This document shows positions 19,501 to 23,348 of a DNA stretch of 23,348 nucleotides, one piece after another. Both the position numbers and the translations under genes were made by a program. Location: positions 1,827,779 through 1,851,126 of the forward strand of contig BFEA01000128.1 in NCBI GenBank assembly GCA_003427395.1, in the 5' to 3' direction. Below the pieces are notes generated by a model, which searched no databases, was not told where the DNA came from, and saw nothing but the letters and a program-made list of their open reading frames with translations. Each line of letters starts with the position of its first letter. Within the stretch, counting starts at the first letter, position 1. The DNA is from Chara braunii (lineage: Eukaryota; Streptophyta; Charophyceae; Charales; Characeae).

Positions 19501-22500
19501 CGCAAGGCGTGGCAAAGGTCACAAGCTTTCCAAGAAGCTGCTTCAACTCTGGCCGATCTTCAAACAGACTGGATGGGGGATGAAGCCTTCCATCATTGCC
19601 AGGAATCAACCACTTGTCGCGCAACAGCATAGCAAAGCTTGACAGAGTCTCTCCAACCTGTTCGTCATCTTCCGCATTCACACCGGTTCGGTAGTAACTC
19701 GCTGACAAAAATTTGTCATACTGTACAGTCCAGAGTTGATCCATTGTCTCCACCAACACCTTTGATTGCATCAATCGCTTTGCATCTGGCAAGTCGGCAC
19801 TTTCCAGAGGAGCACCATCTGACCCATTTTTCGCACCTGTTGAGCAGAGTGCGCCGAGCAGCTGCTCCAGCTCAGCCGACACATAGTCATGTACAGACCA
19901 CAATTGTCCTTCTTTCATTGAACCAAACCACTTCTCACTGCCCCATTTGCTCTCATGTCCTCTTCCAACCCGAACAGTCTCCTCACGCACACAAACAAAG
20001 TCTGTCACCCCCAACTGCTGAAGAAACCCCCGACAATCTTGGACGAGTCTGTCTTTGGCGCCCCCTTTGTTGCTCTGCCATTTCTCAAATGCCCTCAGGT
20101 ACCTTTCATCCACCTTGTTCCATGGGAAACTTAGTCCATCAAGTATCTCACCCATCCGCAACAGGTTTCCCATCGCTGTTGGAAAATGCACTGGCTCCCT
20201 GGCTGGAGTCTTCAGTCCCCCAGTTGTTACCAAAACTCCAAATCGACGGACGAGATCCATCAATCTATCTTGTCCACCATTCTCACACTGGCGGCACGCA
20301 CGGCCCACATGCTCCCTGATAAATGACATGTATTCCAACAGCACCTCATGGTGTTTACTGTGTACTGATTCACTTTGCATTGCTGGAAGGATATGGCATT
20401 CCACCACTCCATGCTCAGAAAGAGGCTTTACACCAAGCAGTTCCACAAGTCCAAGCACTTCACTGGCTTTCACTCCGCGGAGTTCTGTTTCGAGCAACTC
20501 TGTTGTTTCTGAGCGGCCCTCTACATCCCCAGTGATCTGTTCAACACAGCTCAAAAGCGATGGCTCAACGACTCTCAGCTCCTTAGTAATATGTGGATAT
20601 TGAGCTAAGGCAGGTGGCGTGCTCTTGGAGCCCCCGGGAACATACCAGACATCATTGGATGAAACTGCGATCCACGATTTGTCAGTGAGAGGAACGAATG
20701 GCAGCAAACGCAACTCCGCAATGATCCGTGCAGTTTCAGCGCCACAATTTCCAACTGAATTCCTCGCCGTTTTCTGCATGCCATCACTCCAACCAGCTCC
20801 TAGCAATCGGTACATCGCAGCCATCCATATTGCAAGCCAACGAATGCCTCTTGGTTTCACCAAGTCCTTGTCCAAAAGAAGTCTCAAGACCTGGAGCAGG
20901 ATCTTCTCACCATAAACCTGTATCCCCAAACTTGCTCTCAACGACTCTGGCATTACGACTTTTCTGTGAAGAAGGGAAAGGCCAAGCTCGTCCTTAAGAA
21001 GCTCCATTGGAAGAATTTGTTTGGCCAAGTCATCCCAACTAGCGATCACCTGGCACGGCAAAGCCCAAACCAACTGGCATGGCAAAAGACAAGAAACAAA
21101 TAACGCACTTGTTAGTGCCAAGAGTGAGTCACAATCTTGAAATCCAAACACACGATTAACAGGTTGATGCAGAGGAGAGAGACATGGCAGTCAATGTTCC
21201 CTGTTCTCTTCCGTAAGTGGGAATCAGACCAATGCCTGGGCATTATGAAGAGCACCGTTGCACAGGGTGCCTCGCTATAAAAAAATGAAAAAATGCTTTG
21301 AAGGAATTGTTACAACTGATATTCCAGACTGCTCGGTAGAGGGTGGTCCCTAGCTTGGAGCAAATTGCAGAAGCATGCTAAATTGGAAGCACATATATGA
21401 GGGATGTGTAGAGACTTGCCAGGAGGGAACAGAAAGGAGGGATGGCATTCTAGACCAGTGCAGGGCGGGACTTCCCCCTTTCAGGTCTGGCGCTGTTTGA
21501 ACCACCAGTATCTCAGAGCCTAGGAGGGATGGAATTCTAGACCAGTGCAGGGCAGGACTTCCCCCTTTCAGGTCTGGCGCTGTTTGAACCACAAGTATAT
21601 CAGAGCCTCTTTCTTCCCAACAGGGATATCCGCAGCAGTTCGATAAAAAAAAAAAAAAAAACACGCAGGTACGATTTTTTTCCCTTTTTGCCTACCCTGC
21701 CAATGGCTGGAAAGACGCTAGTGTTTTAAGGCACCTCACTGTGCACACGTGCTTCTGAGACAGGTGACTCAAGAACAGCAGGACACCTCACTGTGCACAT
21801 GTGCTTCTCAGACAGGTGACTCAAGAACAGCAGGACATTAGAGCAAATAGAGAGGGTGAAGGAACAAACAGATTGTCGATCATACGGCCAGCGTACTGAG
21901 TTCTTTGCTTATCTCATCACGCATTGCAAGCGAGAAGCAAGTCTATCAAATGTCAAATGCAACAGTTTCAGTGAGTGGGCTCGCGGAACCTTTACCTGCT
22001 CACTCTCAACAGGAAGGAATGCCATTGTACGCAGGCGAGACATGATCATACGTGGAAGGCACGAGAAGAATCCCATTACTTCGCCCTCGAGTGGCATAAA
22101 TGCCAGAAATTTGTTAATAGCTGTTGCTATCCATGTTGAAGTCTCAGTCTCATCACTGGGAGCGCCACCCCAGCGTACCCTTTTGAACGCATCCACAGAT
22201 CTGACCAACACATCAACCACTTTAGAGCGAAGCCATTGGTTCCAAGCACTATCTCGATCAACATCCTCTCTAGAAGATGGGACAACAAAGTCCCCCTGGA
22301 TGACAAACCTCAGGCCGTATGAGCGCAGCGGGAGGTATGCAAAAGCATACTGCCATGCTCGTAGAACCTCAAGGCTGCCATCATCCTTCTCCAGCAGTGG
22401 AAACGCAAGAGCAACCTCTGTTTTCTCCACTTTCAGTGACCCTCGAGGAATCTCGGGATGGAAACATTCCCGGCTGACCAGCCATATCGCTGACCCACCA

Positions 22501-22895
22501 TCATGTGTCACACGCACCATGCCGTCCGCGCCATCCTCTCGTATCATCGATGTCCTCTTTTGCAAAATCGTATCCACAATGTCAATCCTCCTCAGTTTGT
22601 GGAGGAACAACAGTAAAGACGGCTGAATATCGGTGAACCTTGATCCGAGCCCTGCAACTCCAAGCAACTTTATTGATTCCTTCAGTGGTAGGTCGATACG
22701 TGTTGTCCAACACTTGCCTGACCTGTCAAGACAGCTTTCCACTCGACTGCTATCGAAGTCTGAAGGCACCAAGTCCTTCAGATGCAGAGCTGGGCTTTCC
22801 AACCAGCTCGGCAAGATGAACCCCAGTGATTTGTTCTCCTGAATGTCGAACTTGACATGGAAACCATTTGAATGAATCTCTGGAGCATCTGTGAT
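1918..22895 (-). CDS. NOV: NO VEIN (NOV)-like protein, C-terminal part, eight exons, 5' end outside window
   Basis: Spliced model, minus strand: 22895-21996, 21049-19502, 15138-15026, 13139-12745, 10629-10514, 9957-9676, 5188-5036, 3468-1918. Lengths 900+1548+113+395+116+282+153+1551 total 5058 nt, giving 1,685 residues plus stop. All introns are GT...AG and phases agree (0,0,2,1,0,0,0). Order: sacsin/NOV-type GHKL ATPase flank (residues 1-300), long helical middle (301-816), a conserved block with EVWWCDPTG (within 855-985), then blocks that parallel the end of Arabidopsis NOV as I remember it (for example FPTVDGNWV against LPTVQDKW), a disordered linker, and a C-terminal DUF3883 domain (1568-1685). 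Known of the family: Arabidopsis NOV is a large nuclear protein required for auxin-dependent vein patterning and cell-fate decisions; its biochemical activity is not established. No frameshift or premature stop is visible, so the gene looks functional. The exact ends of exons b, f and g are the least certain. A short extra exon between b and c cannot be excluded. Confidence 0.85.
1921..2274 (-). other. DUF3883 domain with PD-(D/E)XK-like residues
   Basis: This is a domain within exon h, model residues 1568-1685. It opens GRKGEEFAYRHLLMKY, then VVWLNQAGETGSCFDIMV, YIEVKTT, SYREWQFAISKGETFHILRV and NPAKLWMEG. The same order (GRKGEE..A, W.N...ETG...D, Y.EVK.T, REWQFA..KGE.., NP.KL...G) marks the C-terminus of plant NOV and the DUF3883 family. 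Glu1573, Asp1605 and Glu1619-x-Lys1621 sit where a PD-(D/E)XK nuclease core would place its acidic and lysine residues. Residue assignment is read directly; nuclease relationship is inference from the pattern. Confidence 0.85.
3469..5035 (-). other. Last intron (between exons g and h), 1567 bp
   Basis: GTAAGC donor at 5035 and CTGCAG acceptor ending at 3469. It holds a foldback element (3614-3724), a small 9-bp inverted repeat just before it, and short A runs (for example near 4604-4615). The 151-codon minus frame at 3507-3962 is produced mainly by the foldback element and is not thought to be a gene. Nothing else is recognisable in 3730-5030. Confidence 0.6.
3614..3724. repeat. Foldback (inverted-repeat) element in the last intron
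   Basis: The left arm 3614-3654 and right arm 3684-3724 are reverse complements at about 33 of 41 positions. The best core is CCCG(G/A)ATAG(A/G)ACGCCC followed by (A/G)GTCATT. The loop is 29 nt (3655-3683). The left flank also contains CCACAACAG at 3555-3563 facing CTGTTGTGG at 3593-3601. Size and form fit a small MITE or hairpin-forming element. Confidence 0.7.
5036..5188 (-). CDS. NOV: NOV exon g
   Basis: Model residues 1119-1169. The donor is GAG|GTAAGC (GT at 5034-5035), phase 0. The sequence carries a basic stretch (AKKHVGKAERRK) and then LQELAPFLRAAGVRFISE. Joined to exon h it gives GVRFISE-EAQREIITEGPFDS, which aligns with 'LGIPAISEVV.REA.Y.GP.D' in plant NOV as I remember it. The acceptor is chosen as TCTGAG|GTTGCA because it keeps phase 0 with exon f. 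Other AGs within about 20 bases (for example GGACAG|GCA, also phase 0) are possible, so the first few residues are uncertain. The basic stretch could contribute to nuclear localisation; that is inference. Confidence 0.75.
5715..5790 (+). repeat. tRNA-like SINE fragment (box B)
   Basis: GGGTTCAAATCCC at 5766-5778 is a good Pol III box B in a small T-arm-like stem. A weak box A candidate (TAGCCATGG) lies 44 bases upstream at 5724-5732. The reverse strand encodes the KRDLNPQP-type peptide typical of antisense tRNA-like repeats. No full cloverleaf is seen, so this is not called a tRNA gene. Confidence 0.4.
6385..6625 (+). repeat. Tandem duplication, 123-bp period, two copies
   Basis: CACCTGTCTGTCAATTTCGTC starts at 6430 and again at 6553. 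Both copies continue with AGGGACTGGTGGTTTAACCC and then GCTAACAGTCTCA. Copies differ at scattered sites. Open frames on both strands here come only from the repeat. Confidence 0.8.
7015..7614 (+). pseudogene. LINE ORF1 remnant with CCHC-like zinc knuckle
   Basis: A 199-codon frame. The convincing part runs from about residue 48 (VIIEWHGPIADRIQEDYP) to IWQNGSFLLLN, then CFRCRDRGHLGTDRACP at 7411-7461. The knuckle is C-x2-C-x4-H-x6-C, two residues longer than the usual last spacing. Just after its stop the coding sequence continues in another frame (KPDIVPSPDSRWHKEGANE to about 7805), which shows a frameshift. Upstream, 6963-7170 continues in a third frame. A nucleic-acid-binding gag-like role is known for such ORF1 proteins. 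Confidence 0.6.
8804..9184 (+). pseudogene. Protein-like plus-strand open frame, probable later part of LINE ORF1
   Basis: A 126-codon open stretch without a clear start. It contains WHDAAILAYYCSHSQQC, then STFDDLESRAMASEMDVDYG and EERNGEQQADLDF. The composition (acidic, hydrophilic) is protein-like, unlike the other two frames. Its place between the zinc knuckle and the endonuclease start suggests ORF1, but no domain is recognised. Confidence 0.45.
9303..9510 (+). pseudogene. LINE ORF2 endonuclease N-terminal fragment
   Basis: Two pieces in different frames: 9303-9350 (SWNMSGLGEVRRHSG, stop) and 9361-9510 (RGGTMILILKHSQFYMSRGS and GRWCYMNLRW, stop). They match the start and the strand near residue 80-110 of the AP-like endonuclease of L1-type elements. 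The catalytic block expected between them is deleted. Confidence 0.6.
9676..9957 (-). CDS. NOV: NOV exon f
   Basis: Model residues 1025-1118. The acceptor is TATGCAG|GTGATG (AG at 9958-9959), phase 0. It reads VMSVFKAWASSLARSGL, then ASVFPTVDGNWVTAAECYAP, DDEKLCSYFEGHE and FIHLDD. This parallels the plant block 'VFL.W...LKSGLL...VLPTVQDKWVSLH...CDD..L...F' in order and spacing, as I remember it. The 3' end is uncertain. GGG|GTAGTG (GT at 9674-9675) is used here. GAG|GTTTGT, after the FEGHE residues, is also phase 0 and would shorten the exon by about 24 residues. The LINE remnant in the following intron ends within about 170 bases of this exon. Confidence 0.8.
9958..10513 (-). other. Short intron between exons e and f, 556 bp
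   Basis: GTAAGC donor at 10513, TATGCAG acceptor at 9958. Nearly half is a 123-bp duplication. The long open frames on both strands here (poly-Ser/Leu on the minus strand, Glu/Arg-rich on the plus strand) come from GGA-type repeats and are not genes. Confidence 0.7.
10201..10446 (+). repeat. Polypurine tandem duplication, 123-bp period, two copies
   Basis: Copy 1 is 10201-10323 and copy 2 is 10324-10446. Both begin ATAGAGGAGGAC(C/G)GGGG, run through GGA/GAT triplets, and end GATAGGTGCTCAATCACATG followed by AAGATGAAGGAGAAAAGGAG. Few differences are seen. Confidence 0.85.
10514..10629 (-). CDS. NOV: NOV exon e: small exon (116 nt)
   Basis: Completes residue 986 (Asp, split G|AT) and encodes 987-1024. 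The acceptor is TGTGCAG|ATTTC (AG at 10630-10631) and the donor is AAG|GTAAGC (GT at 10512-10513), phase 0. It reads DFFVGSGLIRENLSLRGQF followed by RLLERFVATAAANTDVAVGK. Joined to the end of exon d it gives YPDLK-DFFV, which matches the 'LYP.LHDFFV...GV' block of plant NOV as I remember it. The phase match on both sides and the family match make the call firm despite its length. The intron that follows is only 556 bp and is mostly a 123-bp duplication. Confidence 0.82.
11090..11310 (+). repeat. Dispersed GC-rich repeat unit with CCAGGCCAGTTGGGCA doublet
   Basis: CCCAGGCCAGTTGGGCA occurs twice in tandem at about 11097-11130. GGCAAAACCAGACGGGTCAAAAAA follows near 11143 and recurs near 11649. 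TTTTGGTGATGGGTCATCC and GTATAAACAGTGG near 11263-11304 recur in another intron at 17131-17172. Confidence 0.6.
11480..11675 (+). repeat. CCCGGG-rich palindromic repeat
   Basis: Contains many CCCGGG and GGGCCGCCCGGG words within about 100 bases (for example GCCCGGGCCGCCCGGGATGG), then CCGGCAAAACCAGACGAGCC, the same tail as the unit near 11143. A third related patch (GGCCACCCGGGACC) lies at 12287-12300. Probably a dispersed repeat family. Confidence 0.55.
11778..12213 (+). repeat. G-run-rich stretch and long GAA/GGA polypurine tracts
   Basis: G runs of 4-6 recur over 11778-11845. (GAA)n lies at about 11879-11920, (GGA)n at 11921-11953, mixed purines follow, and (GAA)n returns at about 12148-12212. 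The minus-strand pre-mRNA carries the pyrimidine (UUC/UCC) version. Such mirror-symmetric polypurine DNA can form triplex structures; that is known for the sequence class. Confidence 0.9.
12745..13139 (-). CDS. NOV: NOV exon d: EVWWCDPTG block
   Basis: Completes residue 854, encodes 855-985 and gives the first base of 986. The acceptor is CAACTCAG|TTTGGC, phase 2, and the donor is AAAG|GTAGGC (GT at 12743-12744), phase 1. It begins LAQMARIYSFFRKFLTTH, then IPSVFVPY, a GRFCCVSEVWWCDPTGV motif, a linker rich in acidic residues, and EPLYPDLK. The W-x-DPTG motif preceded by a FVP segment parallels the 'IFVP...VYWHDPTG' block of plant NOV proteins as I remember it. The acceptor ten bases downstream (13129, phase 0) would drop four residues and break the phase match with exon c, so 13139 is preferred. 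Confidence 0.85.
13140..15025 (-). other. Intron between exons c and d, 1.9 kb
   Basis: GTGAGC donor at 15025 and CAACTCAG acceptor at 13140. Holds purine-rich patches (13500-13700) and the AGAGACAG tract. No gene is recognised; frames at 13668-14012, 14264-14518 and 14634-15029 lack family features. Confidence 0.6.
14100..14223 (+). repeat. AGAGACAG short tandem repeat
   Basis: About 15 copies of the 8-mer AGAGACAG, with two AGAGACGG variants in the middle (near 14155-14168). Arg/Thr/Asp/Glu-rich and Ser/Leu-rich open frames on the two strands come from the repeat. Confidence 0.95.
15026..15138 (-). CDS. NOV: NOV exon c: small exon (113 nt)
   Basis: Model residues 817-853 plus two bases of codon 854. 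The acceptor is CTGCAG|ATAAAG (AG at 15139-15140) and the donor is CAG|GTGAGC (GT at 15024-15025). It reads IKARSFVKALGLKTDISIEE followed by MIGLFRKFCTNGRSVSV. This is the short 'LG(I/L)K-T...' block expected before the SLAQMARIYSFF block of the next exon. The outgoing phase (2) fits the incoming phase of exon d exactly, with the split codon reading Ser. The exon is too short to stand out as an open frame, so it was found by searching the intron for the missing family block. No alternative phase-0 acceptor is visible just upstream. Confidence 0.75.
16543..16575 (+). repeat. (CA)n microsatellite
   Basis: An almost pure run of CA dinucleotides, interrupted once by CATA near 16549. Confidence 0.95.
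16786..16875 (+). repeat. Perfect 45-bp tandem duplication
   Basis: Copy 1 is 16786-16830 and copy 2 is 16831-16875, identical at every base. Each begins ATTGAGTGCATAGTATATTG and ends CCTTCCTCTTAC. Lack of divergence implies a recent event. Confidence 0.95.
17131..17175 (+). repeat. Second copy of a dispersed intronic repeat motif
   Basis: TTTGGTGACGGGTCGCCCC then AGGGGGCATTGGAGGATATA and AACAG matches TTTTGGTGATGGGTCATCC ... GGGGTATAAACAG at about 11263-11304. It sits at the end of a pyrimidine-rich stretch (about 17020-17130). Confidence 0.55.
17340..17460 (-). repeat. tRNA-like SINE unit, minus strand
   Basis: On the minus strand, TGGACGAGCGA (17445-17435) resembles a Ser/Leu-type Pol III box A. 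GAGTTCAAGTCC (17392-17381) is a good box B about 45 bases further on. The spacing fits a tRNA-derived SINE head. A cloverleaf is not clear. Confidence 0.5.
17828..18130 (-). other. Unrecognised 100-codon open frame in an intron
   Basis: It reads MAKRSKDSLMSFSVAKFFLP at its start and SLRSPPAKYCVGKSAKYLFS near its end. There is no domain I recognise. It lies on the gene strand inside the intron between exons b and c and does not fit the NOV phase or block order. It may be a fragment of a dispersed repeat, or chance. Confidence 0.25.
18389..18710 (+). repeat. Degenerate tandem duplication, about 150-180-bp units
   Basis: GCATGTGCCTTGTTTTTTGT near 18391 returns as GTATGTGCCTTGTTTTGTGA near 18539. 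TCTGCTCCCACAGAT near 18487 returns as TCTGCTCCCATGGAT near 18668. Both copies contain (C/G)GGCATG followed by GTTCACAC/GCTCACAC-like words. Confidence 0.6.
18708..18774 (+). repeat. 26-bp tandem repeat, 2.6 copies
   Basis: CGTATGC(C/A)ACCATAAGGGTACTAGG starts at 18708 and 18734, and a partial copy starts at 18760. Confidence 0.9.
18861..19085. repeat. Inverted repeat with about 40-bp arms
   Basis: The left arm 18861-18899 (AGTTATGGGTTTAGGTCTCA then GCTCATGCAG) and right arm 19045-19085 (its reverse complement reads AGTTATGGGTTTGGGTTTCA then GCTCGTGCAG) differ at a few sites and one 1-nt gap. The spacer is about 145 nt. The arm includes CAGCTCATGCAGGTAGAGCG, which looks like a Pol III box A region, so the structure may be two facing SINE heads. 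Confidence 0.75.
19205..19355 (-). repeat. tRNA-like SINE, minus strand
   Basis: The minus strand starts GGGCCTAGAGTCTAGACCAG then TTGGTACACC (box A-like) and has AGTTAGAATCC (degenerate box B, about 19291-19302). A tail word GGCCGGGTCAGTT near 19240 is shared with the plus-strand unit at 23008-23125 (GGCCGGTCAGTT). Confidence 0.5.
19447..19519 (-). repeat. Duplicated splice-donor segment, 51-bp period
   Basis: Gene strand: ACCTTTGCCACGCCTTGCGT followed by AA (19519-19498) spans the end of exon b. ACCTTTGCCACCCCTTGTGT followed by AA (19468-19447) lies 51 nt further on. 20 of 22 bases agree. Both copies contain a GTAA donor at the same place. Confidence 0.8.
19502..21049 (-). CDS. NOV: NOV exon b: long middle region
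   Basis: Model residues 301-816, 516 codons, phase 0 at both ends. The acceptor is TGCCAG|GTGATC. The exon opens VIASWDDLAKQILPMELL, followed by DELGLSLLHRKVV and SLRASLGIQVYGEKILLQV, which matches the block after the ATPase region in plant NOV as I remember it (LL.ehLGl...sLA.aLGI..YG.kil). Further blocks include LRLLPFVPLTDKSWIAV, EVLGLVELLGVKPLSEHGVV, DLVRRFGVLVTTGG and FLQQLGVTDFVCVREETV. The repeated LG(V/I)-type helical units resemble the repeating helical segments of sacsin-like proteins. There are no predicted membrane segments in this part. The donor used here is TGC|GTAAGT (GT at 19500-19501). A second, duplicated donor lies 51 nt further into the intron (see findings), so the last residues are uncertain. 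Confidence 0.85.
21436..21608 (+). repeat. 87-bp tandem duplication
   Basis: Copy 1 starts at 21436 and copy 2 at 21523. Each begins GGAGGGATGG(C/A)ATTCTAGAC and ends AGAGCC(TA/T). Only about four substitutions separate them. Confidence 0.95.
21732..21835 (+). repeat. 52-bp tandem duplication
   Basis: Copy 1 is 21732-21783 and copy 2 is 21784-21835. Each begins CACCTCACTGTGCACA(C/T)GTG and ends AAGAACAGCAGGA. Two substitutions. Confidence 0.95.
21996..22895 (-). CDS. NOV: NOV exon a: flank of the GHKL/HSP90-like ATPase domain
   Basis: Model residues 1-300. The exon begins at a pyrimidine-rich TTTAG acceptor (22896-22900) with ITDAPEIHSNGFHVKFDI, the segment that in sacsin/NOV proteins directly follows the GIGFKSVF loop of the Bergerat ATPase fold. 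The ATP-binding residues should therefore sit in the preceding exon outside the window. Later blocks include LSLL-type helices, a VALAFPLL-like strand (KTEVALAFPLL), the FVIQGDFVVPSSREDVD block and DSAWNQWLR. FVIQGDF..P..RE.. is a conserved signature of the plant and animal sacsin-like GHKL family, as I recall it. The donor is CAG|GTAAAG (GT at 21994-21995), phase 0. An in-frame read-through of about 30 codons into the intron ends at a stop near 21909 and is not expected to be coding. Confidence 0.87.
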
Positions 22896-23007
22896 CTAAA
22901 CGGACGGAAGCACACACAGACATGCAAGAGTGCAAACACACAAACACACACAGAAAATTAGTAAATAAGTTAACCAAAAATTGAAAAAAAAAAGAACCAA
23001 GTACCAT

Positions 23008-23125
23008 CTGGCCTAGCTCAGTTGGTCTACCTCTGAACTGTTGAACTGCAAACCTGAGTTCAAACTCCGCTGGACTATATAGGGCCGGTCAGTTGCATAA
23101 TAATATCTCAAGGCCGTAACCCTTT
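23008..23125 (+). repeat. tRNA-like SINE, plus strand
   Basis: Box A TAGCTCAGTTGG at 23014-23025 and box B GAGTTCAAACTCC at 23056-23068 have tRNA-like spacing. The acceptor and anticodon stems do not pair well, so it is not called a tRNA gene. The tail GGGCCGGTCAGTT is shared with the minus-strand unit near 19240. Confidence 0.6.
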
Positions 23126-23231
23126 TATAAGAAACAAGTAAACGCGCTGCGGCAACGCCGCGGCAGGGGGAACGTACGTGACTGAAGAAATGAGTTTTCC
23201 ATCACAAATGAGAACGAACACAGAAATGTAT

Positions 23232-23262
23232 GAAGTTTTGAGGCTGCGAGACTCAAAACTTC
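23232..23262. repeat. Perfect 11-bp hairpin
   Basis: GAAGTTTTGAG (23232-23242) and CTCAAAACTTC (23252-23262) are exact reverse complements around a 9-nt loop, next to the (CT)n tract. Confidence 0.85.
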
Positions 23263-23267
23263 GTGTG

Positions 23268-23270
<3 letters not shown>

Positions 23271-23348
<78 letters not shown>
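23271..23348 (+). repeat. (CT)n microsatellite running off the window
   Basis: Pure CT dinucleotides for at least 77 bases to the last base of the window; the full length is unknown. Confidence 0.98.

Larger units (their letters stand above)
15139..19501 (-). other. 4.4 kb intron between exons b and c
   Basis: GTAAGT donor at 19501 and CTGCAG acceptor at 15139. Holds (CA)n, a perfect 45-bp duplication, SINE-like units (17340-17460, 19205-19355), a degenerate tandem duplication (18389-18710), a 26-bp triplet repeat and a large inverted repeat. A 100-codon minus frame at 17828-18130 is not recognised. The stretch 15420-16500 shows nothing I can name. Confidence 0.6.
21050..21995 (-). other. 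Intron between exons a and b, 946 bp
   Basis: GTAAAG donor at 21995 and TGCCAG acceptor at 21050. Contains the 87-bp and 52-bp duplications and an A run at about 21645-21661. No gene is seen inside. Confidence 0.7.
22896..23348 (-). other. Part of the intron upstream of exon a
   Basis: Ends at a TTTAG acceptor. Holds CA/GT-rich sequence, a SINE head, a perfect 11-bp hairpin and a (CT)n tract at the window edge. The exon with the ATP-binding motifs is expected beyond 23348. Confidence 0.7.

Noticed and set aside
19639-20603. Plus-strand open frames of 182-226 codons
   Set aside because: They are antisense to exon b. They have no family features and their Ser/Pro/His-rich composition is a shadow effect.
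21856-22626. Plus-strand 256-codon open frame
   Set aside because: Antisense to exon a, which shows the sacsin/NOV signature and proper splice sites.
23008-23080. Possible tRNA gene
   Set aside because: Boxes A and B are good, but the anticodon and acceptor stems do not pair. A SINE head is more likely.
1-23348. CRISPR array, operon, prokaryotic defence island or riboswitch
   Set aside because: The spliced plant-type gene, long introns, SINEs and LINE show a eukaryotic nuclear sequence. No regularly spaced repeat-spacer pattern is present.

Overview
This is a eukaryotic nuclear window dominated by the 3' (C-terminal) part of one large, intron-rich minus-strand gene, a homologue of the plant protein NO VEIN (NOV). 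The C-terminal domain, the block order and a sacsin/NOV-type GHKL ATPase flank identify it. I joined eight exons (22895 down to 1918). Every junction is a GT...AG intron with matching phase, and the model gives 1,686 in-frame codons: 1,685 residues and a TGA stop. The N-terminus and the ATP-binding motifs of the GHKL domain lie upstream, beyond the right edge. The gene family points to the green plant lineage (Streptophyta). Long, repeat-filled introns and only moderate similarity to what I remember of the flowering-plant protein suggest a non-seed-plant or charophyte alga such as Chara. That species guess is inference.

Layout from the 5' end of the gene (right) to the 3' end (left): an upstream intron with a tRNA-like SINE and a (CT)n tract (22896-23348); exon a, GHKL flank (21996-22895); an intron with two local tandem duplications; exon b, the long middle region (19502-21049); a 4.4 kb intron with SINE-like units, an inverted repeat and tandem duplications; small exon c (15026-15138); an intron with an AGAGACAG-type satellite; exon d (12745-13139); an intron with GAA/GGA polypurine tracts and CCCGGG-rich repeats; small exon e (10514-10629); a short intron made largely of a 123-bp duplication; exon f (9676-9957); a 4.5 kb intron carrying a decayed LINE on the plus strand (about 6779-9510); exon g (5036-5188); an intron with a foldback element; terminal exon h (1918-3468), which encodes a helical block, a disordered linker and the DUF3883 domain. 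Positions 1-1917 are downstream sequence with degenerate repeats and no convincing gene.

No operon-like or defence-like multigene system is visible. The points most worth a second look are the assembled NOV gene, an apparent PD-(D/E)XK nuclease signature in its C-terminal domain, a duplicated in-frame splice donor at the end of exon b, a foldback element in the last intron, and a LINE remnant that keeps its 5' half but not its reverse transcriptase.
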